Positions 47,868 through 56,258 of a DNA stretch of 64,000 nucleotides are shown here, in pieces. The notes below the pieces were generated by a model. That model saw only the letters and a list, made by a program, of their open reading frames with translations, was not told where the DNA came from and made no database searches. Made by a program: the position numbers and the translations under genes. Each line of letters begins with the position of its first letter. The first letter of the stretch is position 1. Source of the DNA: Cytobacillus gottheilii (GTDB lineage Bacteria; Bacillota; Bacilli; Bacillales; Cytobacillaceae). Location of the stretch: assembly GCF_900166665.1 (NCBI RefSeq), contig NZ_LT800494.1, positions 1,652,419 to 1,716,418 on the forward strand, in the 5' to 3' direction.

Positions 47868-47896
47868 ATTTTATGAAAAAAAAGTGAACTTCATGT
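47868..47896 (-). promoter_or_regulatory. Possible sigma-E promoter of cotJ
   Basis: On the minus strand ACATGAA (47896-47890), 14 nt, CATAAAAT (47875-47868). cotJ is sigma-E dependent in B. subtilis; the match is moderate. Confidence 0.4.
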
Positions 47897-47977
47897 TAGT
47901 TTGCTTAATAAAAGAGGTATTTTCATGAATATGTAGAAATATAGGTATATACTGAAAAGATTGGTGAGGTGATTTCG

Positions 47978-48610
47978 TTGTTTGTAAAAAACATTATGAT
48001 TCCAAAGCATGAATGTATAACTATTCAGGAAAGTGAAAATTTACAAGCTGCCTTGAAGAAGCTGGAAGAGCACAAAATAGATGCCCTGCCAGTATTAACA
48101 GGTGATCAATATGCTGGGATTATTACGAGATACCATATTTATGAATCATTTTTCTCAAAGGGCGGCTCAAAAGAAGAATATTTAAATAATACGTTAGCAA
48201 AAGAAATTGTTACCTTTGTTGACAAGTATTTAGAGGGAACTGAAGTGTTTGAAAATACTTTATTGGAATTAAAAGATTTTCCGCTTCTGGCTGTTGTCGG
48301 AACCAATCAGAAATTTTTAGGGATTGTGACTAGATTTGATGTACTTGCCCAATTTCAATCAGCGTTTGGGACAAATCGCCCGGGAGTAAGGATTGCCTTT
48401 ACATCGGTAGAATCTGAGGGCAGGATTGCACGTCTAGCAGAAATTGCTCATCAATTCCATGAACATATTATTTCTTTAGTCACATTTGACGAAACAGATA
48501 AGCTTGTAAGGCGGATTGTTATGAAGGTTGAACAAAATGATAATATCGATCGATTCACAAAGAAATTGGAAAGCTCAGGCTTCAGAATCATAAGCATTCA
48601 GGAAATGTAA
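47978..48610 (+). CDS. CBS-domain pair protein
   Basis: 210 aa with two N-terminal CBS domains (about 1-60 and 70-130), the usual adenine-nucleotide sensors, then an ACT-like C-terminal region (RIARLAEIAHQFHEHIISLV). TTG start at 47978 follows GGTGAGGTG. Similar proteins are annotated only as CBS proteins (for example B. subtilis YkuL). Divergent from cotJ. Partner unknown. Confidence 0.8.
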   Translation: MFVKNIMIPKHECITIQESENLQAALKKLEEHKIDALPVLTGDQYAGIITRYHIYESFFSKGGSKEEYLNNTLAKEIVTFVDKYLEGTEVFENTLLELKDFPLLAVVGTNQKFLGIVTRFDVLAQFQSAFGTNRPGVRIAFTSVESEGRIARLAEIAHQFHEHIISLVTFDETDKLVRRIVMKVEQNDNIDRFTKKLESSGFRIISIQEM

Positions 48611-48611
48611 A

Positions 48612-48650
48612 AACATGCCCTCTCGCAATAGGTGAGAGGGCATGTTTTTA
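48612..48650 (+). terminator. Terminator of the CBS gene
   Basis: AACATGCCCTCTC (48612-48624) pairs exactly with GAGAGGGCATGTT (48634-48646), followed by TTTT. Confidence 0.92.
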
Positions 48651-48925
48651 TGCCAAATTACAGTTGTCTTTAAAGTTAACTGTTGTCTTGAAGAAATCCT
48701 CATTGAAACTATTAAAACTAATTCTCCAATAAAATTGAACTTCCATGTTTTGATATACATATACTAATGAGAAATATTCTTTCATGGCAGTCTTTGCGAT
48801 TTGCTGTTTTCCGGTAACGAGTTTCTTTATATTTATAAAAGTTGTGTGATAAAATCAAAACATTCGTCAATACGAGTATCATTTGAAATGTCAAGTGCTC
48901 GTTTCTCGGGCTTTTGGAGGTATAT

Positions 48926-49708
48926 ATGGTTTATTTTATAATTGCAATCATGGTATTAATGGCAGTTATGCTTCTTTATATGGTAAAAGAAGCATTTGCT
49001 AATCGAATGCTTTTTCAGGAATTATGCTTTGAAGATTTTCCAATTGGCTTTGGTGAAGTAAAGATCTTTTTTATTTCGGATATTCATAAGAGAAGAATTC
49101 ATGAAGATATCATTCATGAAGCGTCTAAGGCAAAACCGGATATGGTTATCATAGGCGGAGACTTGCTTGAAAAAAAAGTACCGCTCTCACGAGTGAAAGA
49201 AAATCTTCGAAAACTTATGAATATTGCGCCAGTATATTTCATTTGGGGAAATAATGACTTTGAAGTGGATTCACAGAAATTTAATGCATTGCTTCTTGAG
49301 TGCGGAGTTAAAATATTGGATAACAACGCTGTTAGGTTTGAATCTCCGTCAAAGGAAACGTATGCATTATTAGGCATTAATGATATTAGCAAAAAAAAGG
49401 ATCGTCTTGATTTAGCCCTAAAAAATGCAGGCGAAGTTGACTTTAAGATTCTTGTCAGTCATGAGCCTAGAGTGATGAGCATGCTGAAGAAAGAAGATCA
49501 TATTCAATTGGTACTAAGCGGACATACACATGGCGGCCAAATTCATTTCTTAGGATTTGGCTTATACGAAAAGGGGAAGATAAAAAAAACAGAGACATGT
49601 ACTCTTTTGGTTAGCAATGGATATGGAACAACCGCTTTGCCGCTCCGGCTTGGTGCTAAAGCTGAAACCCACTTGATCACTATTAAAAACGCTCAGCTTT
49701 CAGATTAA
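48926..49708 (+). CDS. ypbG: Membrane-anchored metallophosphoesterase YpbG
   Basis: 260 aa: N-terminal transmembrane helix, then calcineurin-like motifs ISDIHKRR, GGDLLEK, GNNDFE, SHEP and GHTHGGQ, which bind two metals. Substrate unknown. ATG at 48926 follows TTGGAGGTA. Precedes ypbH as in B. subtilis. Confidence 0.88.
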   Translation: MVYFIIAIMVLMAVMLLYMVKEAFANRMLFQELCFEDFPIGFGEVKIFFISDIHKRRIHEDIIHEASKAKPDMVIIGGDLLEKKVPLSRVKENLRKLMNIAPVYFIWGNNDFEVDSQKFNALLLECGVKILDNNAVRFESPSKETYALLGINDISKKKDRLDLALKNAGEVDFKILVSHEPRVMSMLKKEDHIQLVLSGHTHGGQIHFLGFGLYEKGKIKKTETCTLLVSNGYGTTALPLRLGAKAETHLITIKNAQLSD

Positions 49709-49849
49709 ACACCAGATCAGCTGCTAACATTGGCATCCCCTGTTTGCCACGAGCTATATGAAATGTTAAATATGGAAAAATGGACTAATCACCATCTCAG
49801 GTTTCTTTCATACACTATCGCAAGAGTTGGTTCAGCAGGGGGCATAAAT

Positions 49850-50437
49850 ATGCGCTTAGAACGTTTGAATTATAACAAAATAAAAATTTTCCTTTCATTG
49901 GACGATTTAATAGACAAAGGTTTAACGAAAGAGGATATATGGAAAGATTCTTTGAAATGGCACCAGTTATTTCATGAAATGCTTGAAGAGGCAAGTGAGA
50001 CCTTTGGATTTGAAATACATGGTTCAGTTGCAGTTGAAATCTTTTCGGTTCAGGCCCAAGGGATGATTATGATTGTGACCTTGGAAGAGCACAGTGAGGA
50101 AGAAGAGGAACTGCTTCAAGATGGTTTCGTTGAAATGCAAGTAACATTAGACAGCACCGATGAGAGTGTCTACGAATTTCATGATTTTGAGGATATTATT
50201 ATGCTTTCCGGCACGTTGTATAGAAATGGTTTTTTTGGCGGAAGCATCTATTTTTGGAACAATAAATATTACTGTATTTTAAAAGCTGATCATTCACAAA
50301 CTGCTAAGCGGATTTTTGCTATAACAGAAGAGTATGGGAGTTTAAGTAATCTTACTAATCATTATTTACAAGAGTATGGCAAGGCGGTTATAAAAGAAAA
50401 TGCTGTTCTAAATATGCATCATTATTTTCCTGTCTAA
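49850..50437 (+). CDS. ypbH: MecA-type adaptor protein YpbH (MecB)
   Basis: 195-aa adaptor for the ClpC-ClpP protease. Starts MRLERLNYNKIKIFLSLDDL, as in MecA/YpbH, with an acidic middle (EEHSEEEEELLQDGF) and a C-terminal ClpC-binding domain. ATG at 49850 follows CAGGGGG; the open frame extends 40 codons upstream without homology. Position after ypbG identifies YpbH rather than MecA. Confidence 0.9.
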   Translation: MRLERLNYNKIKIFLSLDDLIDKGLTKEDIWKDSLKWHQLFHEMLEEASETFGFEIHGSVAVEIFSVQAQGMIMIVTLEEHSEEEEELLQDGFVEMQVTLDSTDESVYEFHDFEDIIMLSGTLYRNGFFGGSIYFWNNKYYCILKADHSQTAKRIFAITEEYGSLSNLTNHYLQEYGKAVIKENAVLNMHHYFPV

Positions 50438-50469
50438 CATGAATGAGTATAGCCCTTGGCAGAGTTTAT

Positions 50470-50510
50470 CTTTAAGCCTTCGCTTTGCAATTAAGAGGAG
50501 GCTTAAAGGT
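50470..50510 (+). terminator. Weak hairpin after ypbH
   Basis: CTTTAAGCCT (50470-50479) pairs with AGGCTTAAAG (50499-50508). A T run comes only 10 nt later, so termination is doubtful. Confidence 0.35.
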
Positions 50511-50682
50511 TTAAGGGGGTTTTTACTCGTATTTTTCTGATGAAAAGGACAGGTTCGGTTAAAATAGAAGAAATGAAATGGTTTTGCAGATCAGAATGAC
50601 TTCAAAGTGAAGGGGGAAAACAAGCTTAAATCGTTAGTGGAATCATGTGAATATACTGACAATTATCCTTTCATAACAACTT

Positions 50683-50696
50683 TGGTAGCGTTTACA
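50683..50696 (+). promoter_or_regulatory. Possible cre (CcpA) site upstream of gudB
   Basis: TGGTAGCGTTTACA fits the cre pattern TGWAANCGNTNWCA except at positions 3-4. It lies about 40 nt upstream of the -35, in an otherwise featureless 378-nt region before gudB. Confidence 0.4.
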
Positions 50697-50735
50697 TAAA
50701 ATGATCGAAAAATGCGCAAAATTAGTTTTTTCTTC

Positions 50736-50763
50736 TTGCATAAATCAACCAAAAGTGTATACT
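50736..50763 (+). promoter_or_regulatory. Sigma-A promoter of gudB
   Basis: TTGCAT (50736-50741), 16 nt, TATACT (50758-50763). Confidence 0.65.
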
Positions 50764-50815
50764 ATGTCATGAAAGCGGACAACTAAAGAAAGTGATTTTT
50801 CTAGGAGGTTTACAA

Positions 50816-52093
50816 ATGGTAGCCGATAAAGGTACTGATCATAAAAACAATGAAGACAAACATGACGTTTTAAAATCAACTCAAACAGTCATTCATAAAG
50901 CATTGGAAAAACTGGGGTATCCTGATGAAGTATATGAGCTCTTAAAAGAGCCTATGCGACTAATGACGGTAAAAATCCCTGTTCGTATGGATGACGGAAA
51001 TGTTAAAGTCTTTACTGGCTACCGGGCGCAGCATAATGATTCCGTCGGCCCTACAAAAGGCGGAATACGTTTTCACCCTAATGTTACGGAAAAAGAAGTA
51101 AAAGCATTATCAATCTGGATGAGTTTAAAATGTGGTATTGTTGATTTGCCGTACGGCGGTGGAAAAGGTGGAATTGTTTGCGATCCACGAGATATGTCTT
51201 TTCGGGAACTTGAGAGACTAAGCCGTGGATATGTTCGTGCGATTAGCCAAATTGTTGGACCTACAAAAGATATTCCTGCCCCTGATGTATTTACAAATTC
51301 ACAGATTATGGCATGGATGATGGATGAATACAGCCGAATTGATGAATACAACTCACCTGGATTTATTACTGGGAAACCGTTAGTGCTTGGAGGCTCACAT
51401 GGTCGCGAATCAGCTACAGCTAAAGGTGTAACGATCTGTATTCATGAAGCTGCCAGAAAAAAAGGGATTGACCTTAAAGGTGCGAGAGTAGTTGTCCAGG
51501 GATTCGGAAATGCAGGAAGCTTCCTATCTAAATTTATGCATGATGCTGGTGCTAAAGTTGTTGGGATATCAGATGCCTATGGAGGATTATATGATCCAGA
51601 AGGTCTTGATATAGATTATTTACTAGATCGCCGCGATAGCTTTGGAACTGTTACAAAATTATTTAATGATACTATAACAAATAAAGAATTACTGGAATTG
51701 GACTGTGATATTTTAGTTCCAGCAGCAATTGAAAACCAAATCACAGAGGAAAATGCTCATAAAATTCAGGCTAGCATTGTTGTTGAAGCAGCTAATGGTC
51801 CAACGACACTTGAAGCAACTGAAATTTTAACAGAACGTGGCATTCTATTAGTCCCTGATGTGCTTGCATCTGCAGGCGGTGTTACGGTTTCTTACTTTGA
51901 ATGGGTACAGAATAACCAAGGTTATTATTGGACGGAAGAAGAAGTGGAAGAAAAGCTTGAAAAAATATTAAGTAAATCTTTTAATAATATTTATGATCTT
52001 GCTCAAACCCGCCGTGTAAACATGCGTCTTGCTGCATATATGGTTGGTGTCCGGAAAATGGCTGAAGCCTCAAGATTCCGTGGCTGGATATAA
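50816..52093 (+). CDS. gudB: NAD-specific glutamate dehydrogenase
   Basis: Interconverts glutamate and 2-oxoglutarate plus ammonia, used catabolically in Bacillus. 425 aa: GGxKGGI-type catalytic region YGGGKGGIVCDP, APDVFTNSQIMAW, and nucleotide-binding VVQGFGNAGSF. The laboratory B. subtilis gudB carries a three-codon duplication in the VKA region that inactivates it; here the sequence reads KEVKALSIWMS without duplication, so the enzyme should be active. RocG is a close paralogue; position next to ypdA supports GudB. Strong TAGGAGGT site. Confidence 0.92.
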   Translation: MVADKGTDHKNNEDKHDVLKSTQTVIHKALEKLGYPDEVYELLKEPMRLMTVKIPVRMDDGNVKVFTGYRAQHNDSVGPTKGGIRFHPNVTEKEVKALSIWMSLKCGIVDLPYGGGKGGIVCDPRDMSFRELERLSRGYVRAISQIVGPTKDIPAPDVFTNSQIMAWMMDEYSRIDEYNSPGFITGKPLVLGGSHGRESATAKGVTICIHEAARKKGIDLKGARVVVQGFGNAGSFLSKFMHDAGAKVVGISDAYGGLYDPEGLDIDYLLDRRDSFGTVTKLFNDTITNKELLELDCDILVPAAIENQITEENAHKIQASIVVEAANGPTTLEATEILTERGILLVPDVLASAGGVTVSYFEWVQNNQGYYWTEEEVEEKLEKILSKSFNNIYDLAQTRRVNMRLAAYMVGVRKMAEASRFRGWI

Positions 52094-52125
52094 TTTCTAC
52101 AATAATGTGAATTCATTGTATCAAT

Positions 52126-52165
52126 TGAAAAAATCTCCTATCATAGATGGATAGGAGATTTTTTG
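52126..52165 (+). terminator. Terminator of gudB
   Basis: AAAATCTCCTATC pairs with GATAGGAGATTTTTT across a short loop. Confidence 0.9.
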
Positions 52166-52329
52166 TATAGTCGTATATGAACCACCTGCAATCAGGAGTA
52201 AGTATAGATAAAAAGGAATGAAGAAGGTTAAAAATGTCTTTAACACATGCGAAGCTATAAGAAGACGATTATGAATTTAGTCTCCATACATACTATTTAA
52301 TACTGATAAAACATTGGGAGCTGATTACT

Positions 52330-53322
52330 TTGAAAAATCAAGAAGCAATTATTATAGGCGGGGGCCCCTGTGGACTGGCAGCTGCTATTGCCCTTCAGGA
52401 TGTCGGTATAAGACCACTTGTTATTGAAAAAGGGAACATCGTAAATGCCATTTATCATTATCCGACACACCAAACTTTCTTTAGTTCCAGCCAAAAGCTC
52501 GAAATCGGTGATGTACCTTTTATTACCGTTGAACATAAACCTACTCGCAATCAAGCGTTAACTTATTACCGGGAAGTAGTAAAGAGAAAAAACCTTGTTA
52601 TTCATGCATATGAAAAAGTATTATCTGTTACCAAGAATGAAGAAGGGCAGTTTATTGTTACGAGCGATAAACAGAATTATATGACTCCATATGTGATTAT
52701 AGCTACAGGCTACTATGATCATCCTAATTATATGGGGATACCGGGAGAAGACTTGCCGAAGGTTTTCCATTATTTCAAAGAAGCGCATCCTTATTTTGAT
52801 AAAGATGTGGTGGTTATTGGCGGCAAAAATTCAAGTGTTGACGCTGCTATTGAACTGGTGAAAGCTGGGGCGAGAGTAACTGTTTTATATAGAGGAGAAA
52901 CATATTCCCAAAGCGTGAAGCCATGGATTCTTCCCGAATTTGATTCTCTTGTTCGGTCTGGTGCTATCACAATGGTTTTTCAATCTCATGTTCAGGTGAT
53001 TAAGGATGATACACTCGTCTATGCAGTTAATGGTGAGGCACACGAAATAGCTAATGACTTTGTATTTGCTATGACTGGTTATCATCCGGATCACCAATTT
53101 TTAAAAAGCATTGGTATAGGAATAGATGAAAGTACTGGAAGGCCGATATATACAGAAGAAACAAAGGAAACGAATATAGAAAATGTATTTATCGCAGGGG
53201 TGATTGCTGCCGGCAATAATGCCAATGAGATATTTATTGAAAATGGCAGATTTCACGGAGCTGAAATCGCTGCTGCCATCGTCAATAAATCAAAAGAAAA
53301 AGGCTGGGACAAAACGAAATAA
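52330..53322 (+). CDS. ypdA: Bacillithiol-disulfide reductase YpdA (Bdr)
   Basis: 330-aa FAD- and NADPH-dependent reductase that keeps bacillithiol reduced. FAD motif IIGGGPCGLAAAI near 8-20 includes the conserved cysteine; NAD(P) motif VVIGGKNSSVDAAIEL near 160-176; C-terminal FIAGVIAAGNNANEIFIENG. TTG start at 52330 after GGGAG. The last seven codons (KGWDKTK) and the stop come from the left end of the 310-bp element copy 2, so the native C-terminus was replaced. Confidence 0.92.
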   Translation: MKNQEAIIIGGGPCGLAAAIALQDVGIRPLVIEKGNIVNAIYHYPTHQTFFSSSQKLEIGDVPFITVEHKPTRNQALTYYREVVKRKNLVIHAYEKVLSVTKNEEGQFIVTSDKQNYMTPYVIIATGYYDHPNYMGIPGEDLPKVFHYFKEAHPYFDKDVVVIGGKNSSVDAAIELVKAGARVTVLYRGETYSQSVKPWILPEFDSLVRSGAITMVFQSHVQVIKDDTLVYAVNGEAHEIANDFVFAMTGYHPDHQFLKSIGIGIDESTGRPIYTEETKETNIENVFIAGVIAAGNNANEIFIENGRFHGAEIAAAIVNKSKEKGWDKTK

Positions 53323-53611
53323 ATCTTTCTAAAACACGAACTTTCAATATCTTGATTTGGGTATTTAAACAAGTCCGTTCCACCTGCGCTGCGGACCCTC
53401 GCTTTCCGTGGGGAGGAAAGTGAGCCTCCTCGGAGCAAGCTCCTGCGGGGTCTCACCTTTTCCTCTATTGCCCACAGGAGTCGAGGTCCTCCGCTCCATT
53501 TCACTCATGCTAATAAAACACATTTTATAATCGTAAAAAAACCGAATGATGAGAAAGATGACTTTCTAACCATTCGGTTCTATGAGAGTGTTAAATACTT
53601 ATGTCCCAGCC
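53302..53611 (-). mobile_element. 310-bp MITE-like element, copy 2
   Basis: Same 310-bp length and same ends (GGCTGGGACA at 53302, TGTCCCAGCC ending 53611) as 35620-35929, but inverted. Hairpin AACCGAATG/CATTCGGTT lies near its right end (about 53540-53578) and the GC-rich CTCCTGCGGG module in the middle. It overlaps the 3' end of ypdA. Confidence 0.8.
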
Positions 53612-53630
53612 TCTTTGGTATTTCATTAGC

Positions 53631-54216
53631 AGACAAGTGCCTCCGCTTTTCTAGATGTCCAGCTCCGGCGGATAGCCCCTCGAGGTCTTAAGTCAATCCA
53701 GCCAAAAGGTCAAAGAACGACCTTCCGTCTGGCTTGTCTTAAGCTTGTCGGGGCTGGTCAAGCCGCTCCACCTTTCTAGTTCTAGCTCCAGGCGCTAGGG
53801 GCTCGAGGTCATAAGTCGATCCGTCCAGAAGGTTAAAGAGCAACCTTCCGGCCGGCTCGCCTTATGCATGTGGCCCACAGGATGTGGGTCATGCAGACGT
53901 AGCCACAGGATGTGGCGAACTTAGTCTGCGTTCATTAAATGGGCAAGCGCCTTCCGCTTTTCTTAATGTCTAGCTCCGGCGGCTAGCCCCTCGAGGTCTT
54001 AAGTCAATCCAGCCAAAAGGTCAAAGAACGACCTTCCGTCTGGCTTGTCTTAAGCTTGTCGGGGCTGGTCAAGCCGCTCCACCTTTCTAGTTGTCTAGCT
54101 CCAGGCGCTAGGGGCTCGAGGTCATAAGTCGATCCGTCCAGAAGGTTAAAGAGCAACCTTCCGGCCGGCTCGCCTTATGCTTGTCGCCCCTGGGCAAGCG
54201 CCTTCCGTTTTTCTTA
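53631..54216 (-). repeat. Tandem array of 126-bp palindromic repeats (array 2)
   Basis: A truncated tail (53631-53652) and four units (about 53653-53777, 53778-53964, 53965-54088, 54089-54215), in the opposite orientation to array 1. Units 1+2 and 3+4 are near-identical pairs, suggesting a duplication of a two-unit block. Unit 2 carries about 61 extra nt near 53868-53940 with hairpins CCCACAGGATGTGGG and GCCACAGGATGTGGC. Stem variants are AGCCCC/GGGGCT in units 1 and 3 and AGGGGC/GCCCCT in unit 4. The array ends at the ansA stop codon. Confidence 0.93.
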
Positions 54217-55191
54217 TAACCCGAACATTTTTTCTATTTCGGGTTTGGTTTGTTGGTTGGCGAGGCCGATCATTAGTTTTAGGCGTGCTTTTTGGCCGTT
54301 TAATCCGTTGGAGAAGATGACACCTAGTTCCTTTAAGTGTTTGCCTCCGCCTTCATAACCGTACACATCCTGGGCGATTCCGTTGAAGCATCGTGAAACA
54401 ATGACAACGGGAATGTGGGCAGCTGTCATTTCTTTAATCCCGTCTATAGCTGCAGGTGGCAGGTTACCTTGTCCAAGTGCCTCAATAACTACCCCATCAT
54501 AATTAAGTTCTTTAATGGCGTGAAGAAGGGTAGAGTCCATACCGGCATGTGCCTTCATTAGTGCGACCTTTTGGTTTAAATCCTTTATTTCATAAAGTTC
54601 TTTTTTGGTTGGCATATGGTGAAAAAGAATGCCTCGTTTTGTTACGATTCCAATTGGTCCATATTGGGGACTTTGGAAGGTTGAGACATTACTCGTGTGT
54701 GTTTTTGTTACATTTTTAGCTGTATGTATCTCGTCGTTTAGGACAACTAGAACACCTTTGTAGTGAGCCTCTTCACTCATTGCCACTCTTATAGAAGAAA
54801 TGAGGTTATAAAGTCCATCAGAACCTATTTCATTGCTTGAACGCATTGCACCGGTAAGAACCACTGGCAATTGAACATCTACAGTTAAATCCAGAAAGTA
54901 AGCAGTTTCTTCCAAGGTGTCTGTACCATGCGTGATAACAACTCCGGAAATATCTTTCTTTTTTACATGATCTTCAATCAAGTTCTTTAATATGTTCATT
55001 TCTCTGACAGTAATATGTGGTGAAGGTAAATTAAAGGGTTCCTCCACTATAAGGTCTGCAAGTGCATGTAATTCATTTGTTTTATCTGTCAATGGGTTTT
55101 TGTCATTGGTTGAGACTGCACCTGTTGAGCTGTCTTCACTCATTGAAATCGTGCCGCCTGTATGTATAAGCAGAATTTTTTTTCGATTCAA
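54214..55191 (-). CDS. ansA: L-asparaginase, type I
   Basis: Hydrolyses asparagine to aspartate and ammonia. 325 aa: nucleophile Thr in IHTGGTISM (residues 9-17), the second catalytic set in VITHGTDTLEETAYFL, and AMRSSNEIGSDG. TTG start at 55191 follows AGGGAGGAC; the upstream open frame is hydrophobic and unsupported. In B. subtilis ansA lies in ansAB elsewhere; here it is alone between ypdA and prsW. The stop touches array 2. Confidence 0.9.
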   Translation of the reverse strand: MNRKKILLIHTGGTISMSEDSSTGAVSTNDKNPLTDKTNELHALADLIVEEPFNLPSPHITVREMNILKNLIEDHVKKKDISGVVITHGTDTLEETAYFLDLTVDVQLPVVLTGAMRSSNEIGSDGLYNLISSIRVAMSEEAHYKGVLVVLNDEIHTAKNVTKTHTSNVSTFQSPQYGPIGIVTKRGILFHHMPTKKELYEIKDLNQKVALMKAHAGMDSTLLHAIKELNYDGVVIEALGQGNLPPAAIDGIKEMTAAHIPVVIVSRCFNGIAQDVYGYEGGGKHLKELGVIFSNGLNGQKARLKLMIGLANQQTKPEIEKMFGL

Positions 55192-55308
55192 AGCTTTGTC
55201 CTCCCTAATTTGAAAAATATAGAATATAATTAAATATGCTGTTATGCATTTTAAAACCAATATGATCATGTTACGATTATAGAGACTATTTGGAAAGGAG
55301 AGTGGCTC

Positions 55309-55998
55309 ATGTTTGGGATATTATCTGCGGGAATTGCCCCAGGTCTAGCTTTATTAAGCTATTTTTACTTAAAAGATCAATATGAGTCAGAGCCCTTTTC
55401 AATGGTATTTAAAACGTTCATGTCTGGTGCTTTACTTGTGTTTCCCATCATGTTTATCCAGCATGTCATGGAAACGGAGCATATGATTGATTCTACTTTC
55501 ATTAGCGCTTTTCTCTCATCTGGAATGCTGGAAGAGTTTTTTAAATGGTTTATTTTATTTTACACAGTATATCAGCATGTGAATTTTGATGAGCCATATG
55601 ATGGTATTGTTTATGGTGTATCTGTCTCACTGGGCTTTGCTACAGTTGAGAACATCTTATACCTTTTTGCACTTGGAATTGAACATGCTGTAGGGAGAGC
55701 TCTTCTTCCTGTTTCAAGCCATGCCTTATTTGGAGTAATTATGGGTTATTATATAGGAAAAGTGAAATTTTCAGCAACCTCCCGCGGAAAATGGCTATTA
55801 TTATCTTTGTTTGTTCCGTTTCTTTTGCATGGGATGTATGATTACATTTTATTATCCTTCAAATATTGGCCGTATTTCATGGTACCTTTTATGATTTTCC
55901 TTTGGTGGCTGGGCATGAGAAAAGTAAAAAAAGCGAGAATGTTAAGTATACGGCAAAATCAGGATCCCTACAATTTGCAGCATCCATTGAACATGTAA
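55309..55998 (+). CDS. prsW: Site-1 intramembrane protease PrsW
   Basis: 229-aa polytopic protease that cleaves anti-sigma factors such as RsiW. The catalytic motifs are [30 protein letters not shown] and LLHGMYDY, each in a transmembrane segment. GGAAAGGAGAG precedes the ATG. Sits between ypdA and sleB as ypdC in B. subtilis, with ansA inserted. Whether RsiX here is a substrate is unknown. Confidence 0.92.
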   Translation: MFGILSAGIAPGLALLSYFYLKDQYESEPFSMVFKTFMSGALLVFPIMFIQHVMETEHMIDSTFISAFLSSGMLEEFFKWFILFYTVYQHVNFDEPYDGIVYGVSVSLGFATVENILYLFALGIEHAVGRALLPVSSHALFGVIMGYYIGKVKFSATSRGKWLLLSLFVPFLLHGMYDYILLSFKYWPYFMVPFMIFLWWLGMRKVKKARMLSIRQNQDPYNLQHPLNM

Positions 55999-56053
55999 AT
56001 GTATATGTTTAACATATTGAATAAGGTGGTAAAAACCATCATTAATTATACTC

Positions 56054-56092
56054 AAAAGCACTGATGACGATCCTGTTGTCAGTGCTTTTTTA
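56054..56092 (+). terminator. Terminator of prsW
   Basis: AAAAGCACTGA pairs with TCAGTGCTTTTTT. Confidence 0.88.
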
Positions 56093-56168
56093 TGTTCATT
56101 TACAAATAAATTTAATCATCCGCCTGCTTGCCAATCGTTAAGTTTTTTTGTTGGTAAAATGACCCATC

Positions 56169-56175
56169 CATTCTA
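56169..56175 (+). promoter_or_regulatory. Sigma-G -10 like element of sleB
   Basis: CATTCTA (56169-56175) is an exact sigma-G -10 type sequence 84 nt before sleB. The -35 is not convincing. B. subtilis sleB is sigma-G dependent. Confidence 0.45.
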
Positions 56176-56258
56176 TGCCTAGTTTTTTGTATAAAAATCC
56201 AGACGCTACAGAAAATAGGGTTAATGTAATAAAGAATTACTTTTGGAGGTTATTATAC

